A stretch of 64,000 nucleotides of DNA from Paramecium sonneborni (taxonomy: Eukaryota; Ciliophora; Oligohymenophorea; Peniculida; Parameciidae). Below the pieces are notes generated by a model that was not told where the DNA came from, did not search any database, and saw nothing but the letters and a program-made list of their open reading frames with translations. The stretch lies in contig CAJJDN010000044.1 of assembly GCA_905182985.1 (NCBI GenBank), positions 270,708-334,707 of the forward strand, given 5' to 3'. How positions within the stretch are numbered: position 1 is the first letter of the stretch; every line of letters begins with the position of its first letter. Position numbers and translations under genes: made by a program. Shown here piece after piece: positions 52,049 through 61,025 of the stretch.

Positions 52049-52895
52049 ATGAAAGTTGGTGATATTCAAAGTGAAGTCTGCAATAGAAGAAACTAGGTTC
52101 ATCATCTAGTTGAAATGGAAGAGATTAATTAAAAGAATAATGAACAGCCAAATGAACAAATAAATGAACAAATAAATGAACAAACAAATGAACAAACAAA
52201 TGAACAAATAAATGAAAAAATAAATGAACTTTTTATTACTGAAGACTTATTAAAGAAATCAATAAAATAGCCTTAGTAAGAACCTGTAGGTTGTTTAGCA
52301 AGAATATTTAAATGTTTCAGATTTAAGAAATAATAAAAACAAGTAGAATACTAACCGACTGAATTAAAAGATCATTATAATTTGTATGATGAAAATTGGT
52401 TTGATATTTAGAGGAATATTATCCAATAATAATAAGAAACATCGACTCCTGTTGGAAGAAAAGAAATAATTCATATAGTTTCTCAAGATGATACAATAGA
52501 AGGATTAGAATTATAATATGGAGTGTCTGCATGTAATATAAGAACTTTTAATAATTTATAAACAAATGATATATTTTACTTAAAAAAATTGATTATTCCA
52601 AATCCCATTAATAATTATTAAAAATAAGAGATGTAAGTATTTACTTTTTAAATAGTGATATTGAAAAGTATATATAAGATCTAAAAATTGTACTTTTTTT
52701 AGATCAAATTTGTTAGCCAGAAGATAAAAATCGAAAAGTTGCCCTGTATTCTCTATTCTTAATTTTTTTAGCTTTTATTTAGACATGAATAATTGGAATT
52801 ATTAAAAAGCTGCATAAGAATATTTGGATGATTACAAATTTGAATTAGAATAAAAGAAAAACTAAATTACTTCTTCTCTTAAAGTTTAAGAATGA
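52049..52895 (+). CDS. LysM-domain protein with tandem NEQ repeats
   Basis: 262 residues after introns of 23 and 35 nt. The N-terminus carries about eight copies of a four-residue unit NEQ(I/T) coded by a 12-bp tandem repeat. A Cys-Leu-Ala-Arg-rich segment with FRFKKQQ follows. The single LysM domain reads IHIVSQDDTIEGLELQYGVS then RTFNNLQTNDIFYLKKLIIP, matching the LYSMD1/2-type intracellular LysM. The C-terminus (NNWNYQKAAQEYLDDYKFEL) looks like a UBA-like helix. There is no signal peptide, so peptidoglycan or chitin binding outside the cell is unlikely. Cytosolic LysM proteins of this type are poorly understood; some resemble TLDc/OXR-type LysM adaptors. Confidence 0.85.
52139..52229 (+). 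repeat. 12-bp coding minisatellite (NEQI/NEQT)
   Basis: About seven to eight tandem copies of AATGAACAAATA or close variants, in frame within the LysM gene. One copy has CCA and the last ones have AAA, giving NEQP and NEKI. Confidence 0.9.
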
Positions 52896-53018
52896 TTTAA
52901 GTTCAAAAACAATCATAATTATTAATTTAAATTTATTAATTCTTTTTATGGTTCCACATAAATGAGATGAATATTCTTATGTAAAAAAAAAATTATAAAT
53001 TATTTAATTATTTATTTA

Positions 53019-53942
53019 ATGTAAGAAAAAAAAATTAAGAAAAACAGAATTATTCATTCTTCATTTTTAAAATTACTTTATAAAATTCTAGAGGTAAACT
53101 AAATTAATAAGATAGAATCAAGAATATGAAAACATAATCAGATGGAATGATTTGGGAGATAAATTTATCATTTTAGATAAACCTATTTTTATATCAAAAA
53201 TACTACCAAAATACTTTAGACATTAAAAGTTTTCTAGTTTTGTAAGGTAAAAATATAAATAATTTAAGGTAATTAAACTTATATGGATTCTAAAGAATTT
53301 GTGGTGAAGGAAATAACTCTTGTTACTTTAATACTTAGTTCACTAGATAGAATCCAAACTTATAAATGAAAAAAAAACAAAGACAATTATATTCACATTA
53401 AGGATTTGAAACTTCTGTTTTAAAGAACTAAATGAATTAAATTAAAATGACACAATAACTAATAAAATAATAAATAGAAGGATGCTTGTAATCCGTAGAT
53501 AAATTGTCTAGTATTACTCAATATTTATTGAATGTATAAATCATTTATATTTAACATAGTTGCTCTTTGAAACCAAAATTTAAACATCTAATTAAGCTAA
53601 ATCTGTACTTAATGCAGCCTTAGAAATAGTTTATGGCATGCTACCTCAATTTTGTAAATAATTTGTAATAATTTAAAAGGTTTAACATTTTAGGAATTAT
53701 TAGAAATTACTTTTCCTTCAAGTGAAGTCTTATCACTTGAAAATGCAATGTCATATCTCCATAAAAACCCTATATCCCCACAAAGTCATATATCATTACT
53801 CTAAATATTTAATTATTTATCTTCCTACTACCCAGCAACTTAATTTTCAAAACATAATGAAGCTTATTCAAATATAGAGTAATCCTGTCGTAATTTAGAA
53901 GATTTTGCATGTTAAAGTAAGCAATTAAGAATTAAAGATTGA
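53019..53942 (+). CDS. HSF-type transcription factor (copy 2)
   Basis: 274 residues after introns of 22, 22, 26 and 29 nt. The DNA-binding domain spans about residues 10-115: SSFLKLLYKILENQEYENII, RWNDLGDKFIILDKPIF, ILPKYFRHQKFSSFVRQLNL then YGFQRICGEGNNSCYFN and QFTRQNPNLQMKKKQRQL. This is a complete HSF winged helix, closer to the family consensus than copy 1. A Gln/Leu helical region follows (KMTQQLIKQQIEGCLQS) and could mediate trimerisation. The C-terminal third is Ser/Tyr-rich. The R-QLN intron lies at 53247-53268, in the same codon and phase as in copy 1. Confidence 0.94.
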
Positions 53943-55109
53943 ATAAATTTTAGCAAGAATAATATTATTATATCTCCAGTCCACATTGTTTCAAAATTTT
54001 AACTTCTCCTATTTTATACTTTTAATATCATCTATTTTACTTTTATAGAGCATTATAAAAGTAAAAATTTATTACAACCAAATTATTATATTAATTATTC
54101 TATACCTTTTTTATTTCTTAAATTTTCATATTTGATACCTTAATTAAAATTTCTTTTTCTATTGTATTTTTTTAAGGATTTAAAGAATTCTAATTTCTTC
54201 TAAAATTATTATCACCTGATATAAATGAATATAAATATAAATAAAATAGATCAACAAATAATTTGAATATAATCAAATAACTAGATGAGATTTGAAAGGA
54301 CTTAAAATTAAAATTCTAGATTGATAGCTATTCAAAATTTAAAAAGAAGGATGAAAATAAATTAAAATTTTTATTAATAGTATTAGGAATTTTTTAAAAG
54401 GCATGAAAGTAATTATAAAGCTTTTACAAAGAAAACGCTATTCATTTATTATTCAAAAAATTATTCCCAGTATAAATTCAAGAAATTCCATAGATCATTT
54501 ATATTAATAAATGAGAAAAAGAATAAAGTTATAAATTTTATTTTTTCCACACCTTTTGAAAAAAATGATTAAAAAATTATTTATCTCTTTCTCAAAATTC
54601 ATAAGAATTAAAATTTTTCCAAAAGATTTTGTACTTAATTCTTTTTTTGTTCATTATTATATTAAAAATTTAAATATTTATTAAAAAATAAATTAGCGTT
54701 CAATATAAGATTTATTTTTATTTTTTTCTCATCAATTATAACATTAAAGTATAAACAATTGTTAAAACCGATTAATTTTTTAGTTATAAATTTATTTATG
54801 TATTTAAAAGTATAAGCGAATAAATATGAATCTAAATGAGTCGCTTTTTATATCACCTCAAATACCAAATGTTAATAAAATGATTTAATTATATGAATGA
54901 ATTAATTGATTAAATTCAAAAAATTTTTGAAGAAAAGCATTTTGAGTTCATTAAAATAAAAATTTTATAATTAAATTAAAATAAATAAACCTTTTGTAAT
55001 TTCTAATAGACATGAAATAATGACATTTATAATTATAATTAATATATATTTATTCTCGGTCAAAACTTATGTAGTGATTATTTTTTAAACAAAAAGATTA
55101 TTAATTAAA
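53943..55109. other. Long intergenic region
   Basis: About 1.2 kb with no supported gene. A short plus-strand frame from about 54827 (MNLNESLFISPQIPNVNKM) looks coding for about 24 codons and then stops; it may be a relic. Confidence 0.45.
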
Positions 55110-56502
55110 ATGATTGTTTCTCCTAAAGACTTAAGCAATCATAATTCTTCACAAAAACTAAAAAAATGGATTATTCTTTTCAGCTTCTGCTTGAACTCGT
55201 AAAATTTTATAAGATGATAGGATATCAAGTGTATTTTTATTTAATGCGTTTTCTCCTATTTGGTCACAAGTAGCAATATACTATAAAACAACAGATTATA
55301 ATCTAAACTGGTTTTCTAATTGTTATTTTGTCTTACCAATCATTTTAACATTGTTTTTAAATCCAATAATATTAAAATACTATGGATGGACCTAAATAAG
55401 TAGTTGTTTAGCAACATCTATTGGATTATGGATAATATATACTGCAGAGAGAAATTACTATATAGGATTATTAGGATTTATTTTTATAGGACTTGGTCAA
55501 TCATTTTATTTTCATGTTCCATTACGTAAATGTTAATGAAACTTAAAACTAGACTTATCAAAGTTATGGTTTGAACCTGATGAGAGAATAGTTTCAACAT
55601 TTATTGGATAATACTCTAGTAATATTGGTCTACTTTTGGGCTATGTTGTTTCATCAATTTATTTTTATGATGAGGTAAAGATAATTTAAATGTTTAGGTT
55701 GATTAGAATTAATTTAATTAGAAATTCTCAAATATTATATATTTTAATGCTATTCTTGCTACCATATCTGTTCCTCTTAGTATTATTACTCTCTCAAAAC
55801 CTAGAGAACTTTAAAATAGAATGCTAATTAGAGAAAACCTTTGGAAATCAATTAAAATAATATGTTCAAATAAAGAAAGTATATTTGACATTTTATCTGT
55901 TTCAGCTTGTAATTTATTTATGTATTTTAAGTTATTGGTTATGGTTGGTGTTATCCTACTCTTTTTAGTGTTTAGCAAATAATGATAGGATAAACTACTT
56001 TAGATATAATTATAAATAGCATAAATTTTCAAATTGGTTAAATTTTAGCTGCATTTATAAGTACATCACGATTATAAAAACAAGCAAGTCAAGGTTTATA
56101 ATTAAGTTATGATAAATTGATAAAATAGATTCTAAGTGCAGGATTTCTGTTTTTGGTTATAGAAATTCTAATTTATGAAAATCTACCTTACTTTTTATTA
56201 GTAGGGTCAAATTTAATTATTGGAGCAGGACTAGGTGGTTTGTATTCTGTTCTATTAGAATCTTTAATGGAGAAACATTATCCTGCTTAAGAATTGGCAA
56301 TCTCTTCATTACTAGAAATTGCTGCTTGCGTATTTATTTATGTATATTAGAGGCATTTGCTTTATTCATCACAATGATATTAGTAATACCAGAATTTTTG
56401 TAATTTGGTTTTCAAATATATTCTTTTATTATGATACTACCGTTTTGCTATATTTATGTCTTTTATAATACAAATTTCAAGAGGTTCGAATATGAAGGAT
56501 GA
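55110..56502 (+). CDS. Major-facilitator transporter, FLVCR/SLC49-like
   Basis: 424 residues after introns of 22, 27, 23, 23 and 23 nt. About twelve hydrophobic segments are present. FLVCR-like features include the N-terminal RWIILFS-like entry (KWIILFSFCLNSISSVFLFN), NWFSNCYFVLPIIL, LGFIFIGLGQSFYFHVPLHL then KLWFEPDERIVSTFIGQYSS, and in the second half IGAGLGGLYSVLLESLMEK. FLVCR proteins carry heme, choline or related substrates; the substrate here is not predictable. The last intron must end in GAG to keep frame, a less common acceptor, so the extreme C-terminus (FKRFEYEG) is less certain. Confidence 0.85.
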
Positions 56503-56615
56503 ATTAAAATTATTTTGATATTTTTGTATAAAATTAACTGTAAATATATGTTAAAAAAATAAGATTTTATTTAAAATCATTAGAAAATAATATATTTGCC
56601 TTATTTAATTATATA

Positions 56616-57182
56616 TCATTTTTTTCTTTCTTGTGTTTAGATTAAATTTATGATTTGATCAAGCTTTTAAAATAAAGCCAACTAAAATTTATTTTGAGAA
56701 GAAAAAAAAATGTCAAATTTTTATTGAACTGTTTGGAAAAGATTTGCTTCAGAGTTAATATTTTACTAACATTGATTTGATTCTAATAATGTAGAGGGCA
56801 TTTAAAATAGTGATTAAATTTATGTAGATTAATTTGAATTAACAACTGGTGCTTTTAAGTATTATTAATCAGAATAAGAATTATATGTAAGGATTGGCGC
56901 TTAGATTAGAGATTATTAATCTTATTAATTAGATAATTATTTTTTAGTGGGTTTAGTATCTTGCTTTATATTTTAATATTAGGTTTACTATTATTCTAAA
57001 TTATTTTATTAATTGAATGAATTTTATTATCTTACAAAGTTTTACTATTATAAAGATTTATTTTAAGCACAATGAATATTTAGCTAAATTTAACTTTTAT
57101 TCAAACTATTTTCTTAACTTGGAAGTAGACTTTGAAAATGTGATAAAGATTAATTTTGTTCATTTTATAATTTTTATTATTA

Positions 57183-57223
<41 letters not shown>

Positions 57224-58319
57224 TTTAGACTACAAGATTTTTTTGTGGGTTTTTATTATTTTTTTCTATTTAAGACACTTAACTTAAATTAGACTCTTTT
57301 GCTTCACAATTATTTGTAATTAAACCTTCCTCTATAAAATAAGCTACATTTTTTTCTTAATCTCTTACCATTAATTTTTGTTCCTCTATTAAGTTTTTTT
57401 TTTAGTCATTTTTAGATTTGTTTTAAATATTCAATTTATTTAGTTATTATTCATTTTCTTAATGAATATATTAATAATTCTATTGATCAAGAATATTCTA
57501 AACTTTTTTCAATTCATTTTGTTTTTGATTTTATTCAAACAATGTATTCTTATTTTTTTTTACAAGAGTAAAATATTTGAGAATTTCTTTATCAAAATTT
57601 TGTTGTTCCTATGATAAGATTTCTGAAGGTTTTTAAATTGTATTTTAATTAGTTTATTTTAATTTAAAGTTTTTTGAAAGTAGAGTTTAATTATTTAATT
57701 CTTATTAATCTTATTCTAGCGTAGATTATTTTTCTTATTTAATATCAATTTAAAATGGTTGTTAATTTATCAAACTTTAACCATTTTGATTTTTATTAAA
57801 ATAATTTTCTAATGTTTGATTACCTATTATTTTATTAGTCTAAAGTTAGCTTTGTTGATTGACTATTGATACAGAACTGTATTAATTAGGAATTTTTTCT
57901 GAAATTTATTTATTTAGTAATTATTTTTAAACAACCAATTGATTTTTTTAAGTTGTTTTAAACTCTTTTTAAAAGGCTATATTTTAATTTATACTGTCCT
58001 AAATCTATGAATCATTAACTTATTTTTATTACTATTCTTATTAGTTTTAAATTTAATTAATATTGTTTTATTTGGTTTCAATTATAACTTTAACACTCTT
58101 AATACCTTTAGGTTTTCTATTTCTCAAAATTAGGCATTCTTTTGGATTAATATCTATTTAAAAATCAAATCCATATGATTCTTAAATCCACTATTAAATT
58201 TAAGTAGTTGAAATATTTTTTACATAGCTTAGATATCTGATATCCATTTCAGTAGGATTTTCTCCTAGATCTTTGAGTATTCGTTATTTTATTTCATTAC
58301 TTTAGGCTTTTGATTCCAT
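56616..58319 (-). CDS. Polyglutamine-rich protein, unknown function
   Basis: 567 residues in one frame of exact codon length. It starts MESKAQSNEIKQRILKDLGE. The first 90 residues are ordered-looking (EMDIRYLSYVKNISTTQIQQ, then RNRKPKGIKSVKVI). The rest is Gln/Asn-rich, with a coiled coil around residues 240-340 and a polyglutamine tract of about 15 residues encoded by a (TAA)n run at about 57176-57226. It ends LDQIINLIQTQERKK. No domain is recognised; Gln-rich proteins of this kind are often transcription or RNA-granule factors. Because nearly all Gln codons are TAA or TAG, a standard-code scan shows nothing here. Confidence 0.75.
57176..57226. repeat. (TTA/TAA)n microsatellite inside a gene
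   Basis: About 12 uninterrupted units plus interrupted ones. On the minus strand the units are TAA codons read as Gln, giving the polyQ tract of the gene at 56616-58319. Confidence 0.95.
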
Positions 58320-58536
58320 TTATTTATATAAATATATCATTTTTGTGAAATCCTTTTAACATTTTGCCAGGTTATAATTAATCAGAGAGACAAATTTGAA
58401 TTAAATTAAATAAATATAATTGAAAATTGAGTTGAAGATAATTCTTTAATAAAATAACTTTGATACAAAGATTAATAAGTATTAATAATGTTATCAAAGA
58501 ATAAAATATTTATAGTTCACCTCTAAGAATTAAATA

Positions 58537-59693
58537 TCAAAAAAATTCATAAATTCCACTATTTCTTAATGTTTATTCTGGATCATTTGGTAGGAAATCC
58601 TTAAACTTTAGAATATTTTATAATTCTTTAATTTCTGATTCATCTAATTATTAGCCTTATTTAATCTAAAGTAAATAAATAAATTAATAAATTACTTGTA
58701 TTAAGACTTTAGAAAGTTTAGCTTAAGTTGATTATGCAAAATTTGCTAATTTATTATAATTAGATGCAAGATTTTCATGAATTAGAATAACTTCTTTCAT
58801 TTTTGTTTAGAGCTCACTTTATTTTTATTATTTTTATTATTATTATTATTATTATTATGGAATAGGTTAAACAGAAGATTTTTAGGGTATTTCTTCATCT
58901 TTTTGTTATGAAGGTGAAAATGTAGCAAGTTATCTTTATTAAGGTTATTATTATTATTATTATAAAAGTCTTTAAGATTATAATTCATAGCAATAAATTA
59001 ATAGATCATAAGGTCTTACACTAAAAATATAAATAAAAGAGATTTTACTTATTCTTAAGTATTTTATCTTTAGATTTTTCATCAACTTCTTCTCTAATTC
59101 TATTTCCAATAAGACTGATAGCAGAATTATCCATTTATTTAGAAACAACTGAAACCCATTATTCTAAAAATAATTATAAAGTATACCAAAAGTAAGTGGT
59201 TTAATTTTAGTTTCTCTTTCATTGATAAAATTGGAATAAATATATTTTCTTAACTTGAGGTAAAATGAAAATTATTCAGAACTAGCTTTAATAAGTTAAG
59301 CAGGATTTAACATGATTGTAAAATAGCAAATCTCTTAATTTCCTTTAAGTAAAAACTAAAATGAATTCACAAATGCAGTCATAAATTTTTTAACATTTTT
59401 TTGTTAGAATTCCTTAAATTAAATAATTGTGATACTGCATATTTAGAGAGAGCAATAATAAAACTATCTTCACTATATTAACCTTTGACTTGAATCATTA
59501 ATTGAAGAGTTGCTAAAACATATTCAATAAGAGTTGGAGCAATTAATTTATATTTTTCCTAATTAAGAATTCAATGAAAGACTCTTACATCAAATTCAAC
59601 TGATAGTTATAATGTTTCTATTGTTTATTTCCAATAGTCAATTGTTTCAGTTTTATAATCAAAAATATTTTGAGACTTGTCACCTTTACTCAT
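58537..59693 (-). CDS. Helical protein with polyQ stretches
   Basis: 340 residues after introns of 30, 23, 23, 28 and 30 nt, an exact codon count. It starts MSKGDKSQNIFDYKTETIDY. The N-terminal 200 residues are an all-helical domain (YKLIAPTLIEYVLATLQLMI, KKFMTAFVNSFQFLLKGNQE). Two short polyglutamine runs coded by (TAA)n follow, at about 58945-58962 and 58822-58858. The C-terminus ends QTLRNSGIYEFF. It lies in the same frame as the B-box gene upstream, separated by a single UGA and five sense codons, so the two may be one gene; see findings. Confidence 0.75.
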
Positions 59694-59711
59694 ATTAACA
59701 AAAATAAATTT

Positions 59712-60481
59712 TCATTATTATTCATTATTTTTTTATGCATTTAATTCTTCCATCAAAGGTCCATTTTCATCAAAGAATTTAGCAAAGATTTCTACTTCTG
59801 CAATTAATTTCTCATTATCAAGCATCAATAAATCCTGAAATAAATAATATTATTACTTTCTCTTTCTATATTTATTCTGAACAAGCCTTAAAAATTTAAA
59901 TAACTTCATTCATTTTACTAATTTATTATTATTCTATATCTGTAGCTTTTTTAACTCTATCTAATAATGTATCTACTTTTTGAGTTTTCTCATTTAATTT
60001 TTTTTGTTCTTCTTCTGCTAATTTAATTTCTGTTTTTAAACTCTTTTCTAAATTTTCTAATTCACTTTAAAGATTATCAACATCAAGTTCTGCATTTTCT
60101 TAATTAACATCATTCATAAACTTTTAAGCCTATTATACTACATATTCTAATAATAATACATCTATTTTCTAAAGCTGAAATTTATTATTCATATTTTTTC
60201 TTAGCTTGTAACATTCTATCTTAATAATGCTTAGTGATTTAAGATTCCTTATCTTTCAATTCTTATAATTCTTATTTTCTAAGCTTTATTTATTCAATCA
60301 AACTCTCTTCATCAGGTTATTATACCAATCTTGGTTAAAATAATATTGTTGTTCTGTTATGATTATCATCTTTTTCTTAGTGAATATTTTCATCACATTT
60401 GAAACAGATAGAAATATTGCATTCCTTACATCTTACTATTGCTATTAATTAAGCACATGATTGACATTTTATATTATTCAT
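59712..60481 (-). CDS. B-box zinc-finger coiled-coil protein
   Basis: 241 residues after introns of 22 and 22 nt. Residues 5-45 form a B-box-type finger: CQSCAQLIAIVRCKECNISI, CFKCDENIHQ, then DDNHNRT with Cys/His zinc ligands. A long coiled coil follows (EQIKLRKQELQELKDKESQI, then NLEKSLKTEIKLAEEEQKKL), giving the BBC arrangement of TRIM-like proteins without a RING. It ends EELNAQKNNEQQ at TGA 59712-59714. The reading frame continues open past this UGA into the gene at 58537-59693. The start lies 63 bp from the start of the divergent gene at 60545. Confidence 0.85.
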
Positions 60482-60544
60482 ATAAATTTAATTATTATTG
60501 TATTCAAATTTAATAATAAAATAGTAATGTAAGTCATTTAAGAA

Positions 60545-61012
60545 ATGATTGAGGAATTTAATACTTTAAGATAATAAGTATATGAAGCTGAATTAAGAAT
60601 TTAATAATTCATAGATGATGAACAAATGTGTATCAAGTAATCAAAAATTTAAATTGATGAACAATAAACTAAAATTCAGAAATAAAATGCTAAAATTCAA
60701 AATGATTAACTAAATAAAATTACTTTGGCTCTAACTAATTCATTGACTAGAGTTATAAAGGATCTTTATTATGATGAAGATAAAGATTTGACAATTATTA
60801 AATTATAAGAACATGGAATTATCATTGAATTAGAAATGAAGTAAAATGATTTGAAAAGAATCAAACTTTAATAAGTTGGCAGAAGGGATTATACATTATT
60901 AGATTAGGAACATTTAAATATTGAAGAAATGCTTTTGAAATTCTTAGAAAAACCTGATTAACCATTTAGTTCCATTATTATTCCTTTTCTTTAGAATTTG
61001 AAATTAATTTGA
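60545..61012 (+). CDS. Small coiled-coil protein
   Basis: 155 residues, single exon, from ATG 60545 to TGA 61010-61012. The first 60 residues are a coiled coil (MIEEFNTLRQQVYEAELRIQ, QQTKIQKQNAKIQ). The second half has a defined helical segment (LDQEHLNIEEMLLKFLEKPD) and a hydrophobic end (FSSIIIPFLQNLKLI). No family is recognised. The stop is only 13 bp before the start of the VPS8-like gene on the same strand, but in a different frame. Confidence 0.7.
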
Positions 61013-61025
61013 TTATAAAAATTTT

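Noticed and set aside
57017..57292. Plus-strand hydrophobic frame with poly-isoleucine
   Set aside because: It is the antisense of the polyglutamine tract in the minus-strand gene.
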